Positions 7,638 through 14,458 are shown, numbered from the stretch's first letter. The stretch: DNA of 14,496 nt from Streptomyces spororaveus (GCF_016755875.1 NZ_BNED01000008.1:1-14496); one strand, 5' to 3'. Made by a program: numbers and translations. The notes: generated by a model from the sequence alone, not told the origin.

Positions 7638-8557
7638 ACCGCACACCGGACCGCACCACCCGTTCCCGCCCCGGCGCCGAACCGGTCGAACTCGCGACCC
7701 TCCGCGGCTGGCTGCGCGCCGCGAAGGCGAACATGCTTCTGTCCACCCTCACCAAGCGCGCGAACGGAGACGGCCGCCCGGAGTACAAGATCTCCGAGTG
7801 CACTCTGCGCCAAGCCCTCGACGGCCGACTCCCCACCCTGAACACCACCCTGGCTTTCGCGCGCGGCGCTGGCGCCGACCAGAAGAAGGCCGAGCAGCTC
7901 TGGAGGGCCGCCGACCGCGCCGTCAACCCGCCGCCGCGCCGGCCCGCCCCGCACGTCCCCGGCGCCTTCACCACCCCGGACGGACTCGTACGCGCCATGA
8001 ACCGCGTCCGCGCCACCGCCTCCCACACCAGCCTGCGCGCCCTTGCCGACCGCGCCGGGCCCGGACTCTCCCGCAGCACCCTCCACCGCCTCCTGTCCGG
8101 CGACCAGATACCCACCGCCGGCCAGCTCGCCGCGTTCGCCGCCGCCTGCGACGCCGGGGAGGCGGCCACCGCCGCGCTCCTGGCCGGCCACCGTCGGATA
8201 ATCGACGGACCGCCCCGGCCCTTCCCCTACGGCTGCGCACAGGCCGAGTGGGCCGCCGAACGCCGATACCGCGACGACGCCGCCCGGCCCTGGCTCACCG
8301 AGCCCGAAGAACTCGGCTGGGACGACCAGCAGCGGCACGACGAGGTAGAAGCCGCCTTCCGGCGCTGGGCAGCCGATACCGAAGCCCTTCTCGACGAGCT
8401 CGAAACCGACCAGCACCCGGCCACCGCAGGGCGTAGCGCGGCCGCCTGCGGCCCGCGCGCCGGCCTTGTGGCGATCGCGGCCAGGGCCCAGCCCGTCTAC
8501 GACACGTGGATCGGCCGGCCCCCTGCGCTGGCCGAGCCCAACCCGGACCAGCCCTGA
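7634..8557 (+). CDS. Tandem helix-turn-helix-like (XRE-type) DNA-binding protein
   Basis: This 307-residue protein starts at GTG 7634, inside the stop of the membrane protein gene; there is no own ribosome binding site, so translation is probably coupled. Two HTH-like segments are visible. At about 20-92, ELATLRGWLRAAKAN leads to SECTLRQALDGRLPTLNTTLAFARGAGAD. At about 115-185, MNRVRATASHTSLRALADRAG leads to LSRSTLHRLLSGDQIPTAGQLAAFAAACDA, which has the clear XRE pattern of recognition helix and trailing helices. The C-terminal ~115 residues (many Trp/Glu, EWAAERRYRDDAARPWL, EAAFRRWAADTEALLDELE) look helical and may form a partner-binding or oligomerisation part. The last 18 codons are repeated in degenerate form at 11161-11214. 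It is convergent to the methyltransferase/radical SAM operon, and could regulate it or its own promoter. Confidence 0.82.
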   Translation: MNRTPDRTTRSRPGAEPVELATLRGWLRAAKANMLLSTLTKRANGDGRPEYKISECTLRQALDGRLPTLNTTLAFARGAGADQKKAEQLWRAADRAVNPPPRRPAPHVPGAFTTPDGLVRAMNRVRATASHTSLRALADRAGPGLSRSTLHRLLSGDQIPTAGQLAAFAAACDAGEAATAALLAGHRRIIDGPPRPFPYGCAQAEWAAERRYRDDAARPWLTEPEELGWDDQQRHDEVEAAFRRWAADTEALLDELETDQHPATAGRSAAACGPRAGLVAIAARAQPVYDTWIGRPPALAEPNPDQP

Positions 8558-8616
8558 ATCCCCCGGCCCGGTGCTGGCGGCCGCTGAGCCCGGGAGGGGC
8601 CCGGCCGGCAGTCGGC

Positions 8617-8655
8617 GTGAGCCGGACCCGGGCCAGGAGTACGGCGGCCGGTCAC
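8617..8655. terminator. Weak hairpin in the convergent gap
   Basis: GTGA(G)CCGG at 8617-8625 pairs with CCGGTCAC at 8648-8655, an 8 bp stem with a one-base bulge and a 22-base loop. It sits between the convergent stops at 8557 and 8749 and could stop transcription from both sides. The region is so GC-rich that chance pairing is possible. Confidence 0.3.
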
Positions 8656-8748
8656 CGCGGGACGGCCAGGCTCAGCGGGCGGCGGACGCGAACGGACGGC
8701 GAACTGCGGCAGGCCAACGGGGCGTAGGACCGTGCGGGGTCTGGCCGA

Positions 8749-9927
8749 CTAGCGGGCGCTGATGGTGGCCGACCAGCCGCTGCGGCTGAAGTGGCAGGCG
8801 CCGTCCGGGTCGACGCGTACCGCTGCCCCCGAGATGGGCAGGTCTCCGTCGATGACGAGCCAGGTGCGGATGCGGTCCAGTTCGTCCCACAGCCGGCGCG
8901 GGCCGCCCTGGTGGACGGTGGGCGCCTGGCGGGCCCCGGGGGCCGTGGCGCGGGCCCAGGAGCCGTCCGGGTGCAGCATGTAGGCGGTGCGGGTGCCGTC
9001 CGCAGCCGTCTCCATGCAGTGCTCGATGCCGGGGACCGTGAGTTCGAGGGTGGAGCGCACGTCCCAGGTACGCCTGACCCTCATCACTGGGAAGCGGCCG
9101 GTGGTGACGGACTCGCCGTCGGCCTTTCGCGCGGTGGCCCACAGGTCGGCGTTGTCGGGCGTGGGGGGGTAGTCGTCGCCGTGGCGGGTGGTCATGAAGG
9201 CGGCGGGCTCGGGGGCGACCTTGCCGGTGGCGCCGCCGTCGGCGGTCTTGTCCGCGACGATGAGCAGCCCGGTGCCGGACAGGGCGGTCACCATCCGGCC
9301 GCCGGGGGCGAGCGCGGTGAGCCAGGAGGCGGGGACGGCCGGGACCGAGACGGTGGAGACGATGCGGTCGTAGACGCCGGGCAGCTCGCCGGTTACGTCG
9401 CAGACCTCCAGCTGCGGCCGGTGCCCGGCCGTGGTCAGGCGGTCCCACGCCGCCTGGATCAGGTACGGGTCCACGTCCACGCTCGTGACCCGTGCCTCGC
9501 CCAGGCGCCGGCACGCCAGCGCGGTCGAGTAGCCGCTGCCGCAGGTCACCATGAGGCGGGAGGTGTCGGTGAGGAAGGCGTGCTGGTACATCTTCACGAC
9601 CAGCGCGGGCAGCGTGGCCGACGAGGTCGGCCACGCCTCCGGGACCACGGCCGCGGGGGCTGCGTGGTCGGCGTGGTGGGGGCCGACGCGGGTAATCACG
9701 CTGAGGCTCTTGTCGTAGGCGCTGCTCATCCACGCGTCCGGGTCGTCGGCGCCGTCGCGGAGCTCGTAGACCCATGTGCCGTCCTGCTCGGCCGGGGCCC
9801 ACCAGCGGGGCACGAACAGGTGCCGGGGCACGGTGGCCAGGGGTCTGTGCCAGCGGGACTCGGATCGTACGGTCGCGTCGGCCATCCGTGCGGCATGGGT
9901 GTCCCAGCCCGCCGGCGTCCACTCCAT
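8749..9927 (-). CDS. PIMT-like SAM methyltransferase of the ATP-grasp peptide (graspetide) maturation type
   Basis: 392 residues. ATG 9927 is 14 bp after the radical SAM stop, with AAGGGG upstream. Family features (from memory of the 'ATP-grasp peptide maturase system methyltransferase' group): RHLFVPRWWAP near 35-45, VGPHHADHA (81-89), PTSSATLP (100-107), the SAM site MVTCGSGYSTAL (126-137), VTSVDVDPYLIQAA (147-160), YDRIVSTVSV (186-195) and a C-terminal extension with AYMLHPDGSWARATA and GPRRLWDELDRIR. Members such as the fuscimiditide enzyme methylate an Asp side chain of a cyclic peptide, which then closes to aspartimide. Motif I is odd: the usual D-x-G-x-G-x-G reads M-V-T-C-G-S-G, losing the acidic residue and first Gly. 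No ATP-grasp ligase or precursor gene is in the window; its companion is a radical SAM protein. Cytoplasmic. Confidence 0.85.
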   Translation of the reverse strand: MEWTPAGWDTHAARMADATVRSESRWHRPLATVPRHLFVPRWWAPAEQDGTWVYELRDGADDPDAWMSSAYDKSLSVITRVGPHHADHAAPAAVVPEAWPTSSATLPALVVKMYQHAFLTDTSRLMVTCGSGYSTALACRRLGEARVTSVDVDPYLIQAAWDRLTTAGHRPQLEVCDVTGELPGVYDRIVSTVSVPAVPASWLTALAPGGRMVTALSGTGLLIVADKTADGGATGKVAPEPAAFMTTRHGDDYPPTPDNADLWATARKADGESVTTGRFPVMRVRRTWDVRSTLELTVPGIEHCMETAADGTRTAYMLHPDGSWARATAPGARQAPTVHQGGPRRLWDELDRIRTWLVIDGDLPISGAAVRVDPDGACHFSRSGWSATISAR

Positions 9928-9941
9928 CAGCAGGGCCCCTT

Positions 9942-10859
9942 TCAGAGGAGCACGGGCACGGCGGCTGCGGGCGCGCCGAGCGTCGCGGGTGCGTAGCCCA
10001 TCGGGTCGCAGGGGTCGTTCTTGCCGGGGTCGCAGGAGTCGGAGTTGGAGGGCTGGCAGTCCGGGTGGCAGGCCGTCAGGTCCGTCCGCCGCGGGATGAT
10101 CGCGCTCGCCTCGGCCCACTGCGGGCTGGACAGAACGGAGTCCAGGCCGGCTCCCTGGACGTTGCCCGCGGTCAGGAACCTGCCGATCTCGCAGACCGCC
10201 ACATCGCCGCCTGGCAGGACCGTGGCCCGCCTGTCCCCGCAGCGCCCGCACAGCTCGGCAGTGGACGGCAGCGTGGTACCCGCCGCGTTGCCGACGGCCC
10301 GCACCCTCCCGACGTGCACGTCGCGGACGCCGAAGGCCTCCAGCTCCGCGCGGGCCCGCTCGGCACACGCCTGGTCGCCGGCGTGGAGGACGGCGACCTT
10401 CACCGCGATGCCGCGCCTGACCGCCTCGACGATGTTGGCGCGCGTCGCCTCGTGCGAGCCTGGGCGGCCGGTGACTTCGTCGTGCTCAGCCGCGACGCTG
10501 CTGTGGTACGTCGTCGCCAGCCGGACCCTGGGGTGCTCCAGCAGCCGCCAGTGCTCGTCGCGGATGCGGAAGAGGTTGCTGTAGACCCGGACCCGCAGGC
10601 CGGAATCCACCGCGTGCCGGGCGATGGCGACGAAGCCGGGGTGGAGCGTCGGCTCGCCGCCGATCAGCTGGACCTCCTCGGCGCCCAGAGCGACGGCCTG
10701 GTCGATGGTCCGGAACCAGTTGTCATCGCTCATACTGCCGTGGCCCCGCGTCGGCCCCGAGCCGGCGTAGCAGAGCGACGGGCAGGTGAGCTGGCAGCGA
10801 CCGGTGATCTCCAGCGACAGGAACCGCAGCCTGGTAGGGGCCTCACGGGTGCTCGTCAT
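9942..10859 (-). CDS. Radical SAM protein with a SPASM-like Cys-rich C-terminus
   Basis: 305 residues. After LRFLSLEITGR comes CQLTCPSLC (C22, C26, C30), so the cluster-binding motif has spacing CX3CX3C, not CX3CX2C. GGEP (67-70) is the SAM amino-group motif, and LRVRVYSNL continues the partial TIM barrel. The C-terminal part has C204, C207 and C223 (CGRCGDRRATVLPGGDVAVC) and then C264, C268, C276 and C284 (CHPDCQPSNSDSCDPGKNDPC), a SPASM/Twitch-like set expected to bind auxiliary Fe-S cluster(s) in peptide-modifying enzymes. It ends in an unusual hydrophobic Ala/Pro tail. It is first in an operon with the methyltransferase (14 bp gap). Probable role: modification of a ribosomal peptide, substrate unknown. 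The ATG has no ribosome binding site, and a -10-like box upstream suggests a leaderless mRNA. Confidence 0.87.
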   Translation of the reverse strand: MTSTREAPTRLRFLSLEITGRCQLTCPSLCYAGSGPTRGHGSMSDDNWFRTIDQAVALGAEEVQLIGGEPTLHPGFVAIARHAVDSGLRVRVYSNLFRIRDEHWRLLEHPRVRLATTYHSSVAAEHDEVTGRPGSHEATRANIVEAVRRGIAVKVAVLHAGDQACAERARAELEAFGVRDVHVGRVRAVGNAAGTTLPSTAELCGRCGDRRATVLPGGDVAVCEIGRFLTAGNVQGAGLDSVLSSPQWAEASAIIPRRTDLTACHPDCQPSNSDSCDPGKNDPCDPMGYAPATLGAPAAAVPVLL

Positions 10860-10865
10860 GTCGCG

Positions 10866-10871
10866 ATCGTA
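10866..10871 (-). promoter_or_regulatory. Possible -10 box of a leaderless promoter for the radical SAM operon
   Basis: On the minus strand TACGAT ends 6 bases before the ATG at 10859, so a start about 7 bases downstream would fall on the A of the ATG. No Shine-Dalgarno sequence precedes this ATG, which fits a leaderless message. No good -35 hexamer is at the standard distance; TTGACG lies only 10 bases upstream of the box. Confidence 0.35.
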
Positions 10872-11160
10872 GGCCGCGGGCCGTCAACCCGTCCTGTGAT
10901 GTGGCTACTTCGGCCGACAGGCGCCCTTCCCCACGCCCAGACCAGATGCCGGCTCATCGTGCGGTGCCGGGAGACGCGGCCGCCTCCGGGCCCCGCCACG
11001 TCGGCCCGTTCACCGGCCGCGACCGCGATCCGCGGAGGTCAGCCGACGGCCGTCTCGGGCAGCGTCGACCTCGCCCGTGGAGCGAGGCCGCTGGCGGCTG
11101 TGGAGCAGGCGGCGCCCCCGGCCCTGTCGCGCGAGACCGGCCGCGCGGGCCCACACCGGC

Positions 11161-11214
11161 ACGTGGATCGGCTGGCCCCCGGCGCCGGACAGGGCCGGCC
11201 CGGACCAGCCGTGA
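11161..11214 (+). pseudogene. Degenerate second copy of the 3' end of the HTH gene
   Basis: The frame reads TWIGWPPAPDRAGPDQP-stop, against TWIGRPPALAEPNPDQP-stop at the end of the HTH gene (8504-8557). By direct comparison 44 of 54 bases agree with no gaps, including the stop codon. Weaker likeness (AARAHTG against AARAQPVYD) extends about 10 codons upstream; nothing before that aligns. No start codon or HTH part remains. The rest of the gap 10860-11222 holds no gene I can support. Confidence 0.6.
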
Positions 11215-11222
11215 ACCCCGGG

Positions 11223-11228
11223 CGTGCC
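11223..11228. repeat. Left copy of the 6 bp target-site duplication of the IS21 element
   Basis: CGTGCC directly precedes the TG terminus of the element and is repeated at 13804-13809 directly after the CA terminus. IS21-family elements duplicate 4-8 bp. Confidence 0.75.
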
Positions 11229-11322
11229 TGACGGCGGTCTCCGTAAGCTCCCCGTGTGCGGCCACTTACCGCGCAATTTATGGCCACGGGATTCCCCGCG
11301 TACGGCCAGATCTTCTCCCCGC
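11229..11322. repeat. Left-end array of ~23 bp IS21 subterminal repeats
   Basis: Units of the form GGCC-N(8-10)-TCCCCGC begin near 11232, 11259, 11281 and 11303; the first two are degenerate. The innermost unit, CGGCCAGATCTTCTCCCCGC (11303-11322), matches the reverse complement of the innermost right unit at 18 of 20 bases. Such repeats are the transposase binding sites in IS21. Confidence 0.75.
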
Positions 11323-11359
11323 TCGCCCCGAGTAGTACCGCTCGGCGAAGCTGGAGCGG

Positions 11360-12898
11360 GTGAAGAACAGCAGGGAGATCATGGAGATCCTTGAGGCATA
11401 CGACCTCACAGGCAGTTACCGTGCCGCGGCCGAACTGGCCGGGTGCGACCACCACACGGTGGCCCGGTATGTGAAGATGCGGGCCGCCGGCCAGCATCCT
11501 GACCAGCGCCGTCACCGGGCGAGAGCGATCGACGACTACCTGCCGAAGATCGAGGAACTGGTGGTCCGCTCACAGGGCCGCATCCGCGCCGACGTGGTCC
11601 ACAAGAGGATCGCCGCGATGGGCTTCACCGGCGGGGAACGCACCACCCGCCGCACCGTCGCTGAGGCAAAAACCCAGTTCAGGGCCGGTCGACGGCGCGT
11701 CTATCGGCCGTGGGTGACTGAGCCCGGGCTCTGGGTGCAGTACGACTTCGGCGACGGACCGGTGATCAAAGGCCGCAAGACCACCCTGTTCTGCGCGTGG
11801 GTGGCCTGGTCCCGATTCCGGGTGGTGATACCGATCTGGGACAAGACACTGCCGACGATCACCGCCTGCCTGGATGCCACATTCCGCAGGATCGGCGGAG
11901 TCCCTGCCTACGTCCTCACGGACAACGAGAAAACGGTCACCATCGACCACGTCGCCGGTATTGCGGTCCGCAATCCGGAAATAGTCGAGGTCGCCCGGCA
12001 CTACGGCACGACCATACGTACTTGTCTGCCGGCAGACCCGGAGACCAAGGGCGGCAGCGAATCCACGGTGAAGATCGCCAAAGCCGACCTGGTGCCCCGG
12101 GACGTGAACCTGCGCGAGCAATACAAGACCTTCGGTGAGCTCGAGGCGGCCTGCCGGACATTCTGCGACGAGGTCAATTCCCGAACGCACAAGGCGACGC
12201 GGCGCAAGCCCATCGAGCGGCTCGCGGAGGAACGCCAGCGGTTGCATCCTCTGCCGCGCCGACCGTTCACCGCGGCGTTCGGCACCACCCGCAGGGTGAC
12301 CTGGGAGTCGACGATCTCGGTCGACGCGGTCCGCTACTCGGTCCCGCACGAGCTCATCGACACCCGGGTCTGGGCCCGATTCCACGGCGACGAGCTCATC
12401 GTCACCGCCGTCGAGGAGAACGGATCGGCCCGCGAGGTCGCCCGCCACCACCGCGGCCAGCCCGGCTCACCGGTCCTGGACGACACCCACTACCCGCCTC
12501 GTGAGGACAAGGAAGCCGACCGAACCCCGCGGGCCACCTCAGCGGAAGAGGCGGCATTCCTCCAGCTCGGACCCGGCGCCGCGTCCTGGCTGATCGAGGC
12601 CGGCGCCGCCGGAGTCCGCCGCATCAAGGCGAAGATGGCCGAAGCCGTCGCCCTCTCCAAGCTCTACTCGGTCGCGGAAGTCGACCGCGCGCTCGGCACC
12701 GCCGCGGTCACCGCCCGCTTCGCCGAGAAGGACCTGTTGTCGATCCTCGACTACCAGGCCGTCCACGAGCACGCCGAGCCCATCCGGCGAAGCGAGGACC
12801 ACTCCCTGCAGCCCGGCACCTCCGCCTGGTCCTCCTTCGGCGCCGCCGCCACGACCGCCTCGAACATCTCCGAGTACGACGAAAGCGACCAGCTCTGA
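11360..12898 (+). CDS. istA: IS21-family transposase IstA
   Basis: This 512-residue protein starts at GTG 11360, with GGAG three bases ahead; an in-frame ATG at 11381 is possible, but the GTG form gives the usual IstA beginning (MKNSREIMEILEAYDLTGS). Domains: N-terminal HTH (about 1-45, with AELAGCDHHTVARYV), a second DNA-binding region with TTRRTVAEAK, a DDE integrase core (WVQYDFGDG with D129, YVLTDNEKT with D188, TKGGSESTVKIAKADLV with E234), and a C-terminal beta-barrel-like region (VDAVRYSVPHELIDTRVW) with tail. It cuts and joins element ends and works with the IstB ATPase. The length is normal and the acidic triad is present. Its stop overlaps the istB ATG by one base (TGATG), so translation is coupled. 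Confidence 0.96.
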   Translation: MKNSREIMEILEAYDLTGSYRAAAELAGCDHHTVARYVKMRAAGQHPDQRRHRARAIDDYLPKIEELVVRSQGRIRADVVHKRIAAMGFTGGERTTRRTVAEAKTQFRAGRRRVYRPWVTEPGLWVQYDFGDGPVIKGRKTTLFCAWVAWSRFRVVIPIWDKTLPTITACLDATFRRIGGVPAYVLTDNEKTVTIDHVAGIAVRNPEIVEVARHYGTTIRTCLPADPETKGGSESTVKIAKADLVPRDVNLREQYKTFGELEAACRTFCDEVNSRTHKATRRKPIERLAEERQRLHPLPRRPFTAAFGTTRRVTWESTISVDAVRYSVPHELIDTRVWARFHGDELIVTAVEENGSAREVARHHRGQPGSPVLDDTHYPPREDKEADRTPRATSAEEAAFLQLGPGAASWLIEAGAAGVRRIKAKMAEAVALSKLYSVAEVDRALGTAAVTARFAEKDLLSILDYQAVHEHAEPIRRSEDHSLQPGTSAWSSFGAAATTASNISEYDESDQL

Positions 12899-13689
12899 TG
12901 GCCACCCCTCTTCGCACCGTTCCCGGCTCGGGCGGCGACCCGCTCGCCGAATCCATCGAGCTGACCCGCCGGCTGAAACTCCCGCACATCCGAAGGTCGC
13001 TCACCGACATCATTCCCACCGCAAAAGCCCAACGCTGGGACCCGGCCGAAGTCGTCCGCGTTCTACTCTCAGAAGAGGCGGCCGGACGAGACCGCGCCAA
13101 CCTCCACACCCGCCGAAAGCGGGCCGGATTCCCCACCGGAAAAACCTTCGGAGACTGGCACGAGAACAAGTCCTCCATACCCAGGGCCACTCAGGACGCG
13201 CTTCGAAGTCTCGAATGGGTCGGCCGCCGGGAGAATTTCTGCATTTGCGGCCCGTCCGGCACGGGCAAGAGCCACTTCACCGAAGCCCTCGGACAGACCG
13301 CGGTCGAAGCCGGCCTGACCGTCGCCTGGTTCACCATCGAGGACCTCGGAGCCCTGGTCCGCCGCCACCGCGCGGACGACTCCATCGCCCGAGCCCTCGC
13401 GAAAATCGTCCGCTCAGACCTGATCATCGTCGACGACATCGGCCTGCTGCCCGTCTCACCAGACGCCGCCGAGGGCTTCTACCGCCTGGTCGACGCCGCC
13501 TACGAACGACGCTCGATCGCCGTCTCCAGCAACCTCCACCCCTCCGGCTTCGACGAGATCATGCCCAAGACCCTCGCCACCGCGACCGTCGACCGACTAC
13601 TCCACCACGCCCACGTCACCGTTACTCAGGGTGACTCATTCAGGTTCACCGAGGCCACCACCGGAAAGGGAGTGAAGCCTTTCAGCTGA
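12898..13689 (+). CDS. istB: IS21-family AAA+ ATPase helper IstB
   Basis: 263 residues, the normal IstB size. The N-terminal region (about 1-105) is helical with ELTRRLKLPHIRRSLTD. The AAA+ core has Walker A GPSGTGKS (118-125), Walker B LIIVDDIG (175-182), a sensor SSN (210-212) and TVDRLLHHAHV near the C-terminus, where R233 is the likely arginine finger. IstB is related to DnaC; it oligomerises on DNA, selects the target and activates IstA. The start is fixed by the one-base overlap with istA. The C-terminus TTGKGVKPFS is intact, and the right-end repeat array follows 17 bp later. Confidence 0.96.
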   Translation: MATPLRTVPGSGGDPLAESIELTRRLKLPHIRRSLTDIIPTAKAQRWDPAEVVRVLLSEEAAGRDRANLHTRRKRAGFPTGKTFGDWHENKSSIPRATQDALRSLEWVGRRENFCICGPSGTGKSHFTEALGQTAVEAGLTVAWFTIEDLGALVRRHRADDSIARALAKIVRSDLIIVDDIGLLPVSPDAAEGFYRLVDAAYERRSIAVSSNLHPSGFDEIMPKTLATATVDRLLHHAHVTVTQGDSFRFTEATTGKGVKPFS

Positions 13690-13706
13690 TCCACGACCAA
13701 CCCATG

Positions 13707-13803
13707 GCGGGGAGATTATCTGGCCGCCACCGGGGACACCCACGAGGCCACCAGCGGGGAAGACCACTGGCCGCCCGCGGGGAGCACTACGAGGCCGTTG
13801 ACA
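13707..13803. repeat. Right-end array of ~23 bp IS21 subterminal repeats
   Basis: Four units of the form (G)CGGGGA-N(8-10)-GGCC begin at 13707, 13730, 13754 and 13777, a period of 23-24 bp. The first is GCGGGGAGATTATCTGGCCG. They are inverted with respect to the left-end units. The terminal bases are GTTGACA. Confidence 0.8.
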
Positions 13804-13809
13804 CGTGCC
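13804..13809. repeat. Right copy of the 6 bp target-site duplication
   Basis: CGTGCC directly after the CA terminus, identical to 11223-11228. Confidence 0.75.
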
Positions 13810-14227
13810 CCGCAGGGTGGACGGCGGCCGCCAGGGAGCAAGGCGGGGGACCGGGCCGGTGCAGGCTCCAGGAAGGCGAGTACGAACTCGTCCGGCCCCA
13901 GAGCCGGACGGGGTGAGCGTGACACAGGCTCCAACCCGGTGGCCAGGGCGCAGTCTGGTGGCGCGTCGGCCCATCCGGTGGCCAGACCCCGAAGGCGGCC
14001 AGGCGCTCGCCGAGGGAGCCGGGACGGACCCCGCGACCCCACTCCCCATGGAGACCCCGAGTCCGCATCCGCAGGCGCCCTGGATCGACCTGCGCCTGAC
14101 CTGACCCGCAGGCCGGAGCGCAGCACACCGGGGGGCCGGGGCCCGGCCGTACTGCGTCCCGTGACCGGGGGCCGGAGCCTTCCCCGCGCGCTCCACTCCG
14201 GCACGGGCCGGGACGGACCTAGTGCTC
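13810..14227. other. ~420 bp without a supported gene between two mobile elements
   Basis: This is the former right side of the IS21 target. It holds one doubtful small ORF (listed separately) and two copies of CCGGTGGCCAG (13935-13945 and 13975-13985); the 14-mer around the second, CCGGTGGCCAGACC, also occurs at 7027-7040. No RNA gene, promoter or protein remnant was recognised. Confidence 0.5.
13913..14104 (+). CDS. Doubtful small ORF
   Basis: From GTG 13913 (alternative GTG 13919) a 63-residue frame reads VSVTQAPTRWPGRSLVARRPIRW, continues through PDPEGGQALAEGAG and ends PQAPWIDLRLT. Third positions are mostly G or C, and GGACGG lies just upstream, but too close to be a good ribosome binding site. 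Two RWP units come from the CCGGTGGCCAG repeat. No family is recognised. Other frames are also open in this GC-rich stretch, so chance is a serious alternative. Confidence 0.2.
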   Translation: MSVTQAPTRWPGRSLVARRPIRWPDPEGGQALAEGAGTDPATPLPMETPSPHPQAPWIDLRLT

Positions 14228-14230
14228 TGA

Positions 14231-14458
14231 CCGGGAAGGTTTGCCGGGTTGCTCGGACCGCTACGACAGTTCACCCTGGCCAACTCGAACCACCCCAACC
14301 ACACCGTCCAGACCCGAGCCCTGCACACCTACGTGCGCTGGCGCAACCAGAACGCCGGCCATCCTGACGTCCTGGCCGCACAACGACGCGAACGCGCCCG
14401 CATTCTCAGCGAACGAGGTGTCCGATGGGGCGGCAAACCACTGCAAACAGCAGCTTGA
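14231..14458 (+). pseudogene. C-terminal remnant of a transposase, probably IS630-like
   Basis: After an in-frame TGA at 14228 the frame reads PGRFAGLLGPLRQFTLANSN, then HPNHTVQTRALHTYVRWRNQNAGHPDVLAAQRRERARILSERGVRWGG, and stops at 14458. The pattern LRxFTL..SNHPNHTVQ..A...Y.RWRN is what I recall from the last part of streptomycete IS630-type (Tc1/mariner-related) DDE transposases. The catalytic core is absent: only about 75 codons of an expected 350 or so remain, so the element is truncated at about 14215-14230. Family assignment is from memory; the transposase nature is more certain than the family name. Confidence 0.5.

Larger units (their letters stand above)
11229..13803 (+). mobile_element. 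Complete IS21-family insertion sequence
   Basis: 2575 bp, bounded by TG (11229) and CA (13803) and flanked by CGTGCC duplications. It carries istA and istB in the normal order. Outer ends are related but imperfect: left TGACGGCGGTCTCC, right (reverse complement) TGTCAACGGCCTC, both continuing to CTCCCCG. Both ORFs are full length with intact catalytic motifs, and the duplication is exact, so the copy is probably functional and its insertion recent. It landed 14 bp after the stop codon of the HTH-gene remnant. Confidence 0.9.

Noticed and set aside
7259..8416. 385-codon minus-strand open frame
   Set aside because: It is a Gly-rich antisense shadow of the membrane protein and HTH genes.
8791..9996. 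401-codon plus-strand open frame
   Set aside because: It is Gly/Val/Arg-rich and antisense to the well-supported methyltransferase gene; an artefact of high GC.
9774..11231. 485-codon plus-strand open frame
   Set aside because: It is antisense to the radical SAM gene, has no family features, and runs past the IS21 left end.
10954..11265. Minus-strand ORF upstream of the radical SAM gene as a precursor peptide
   Set aside because: Its start lies inside the IS21 element, so it did not exist before the insertion; it is Arg/Pro-rich with no leader/core pattern.
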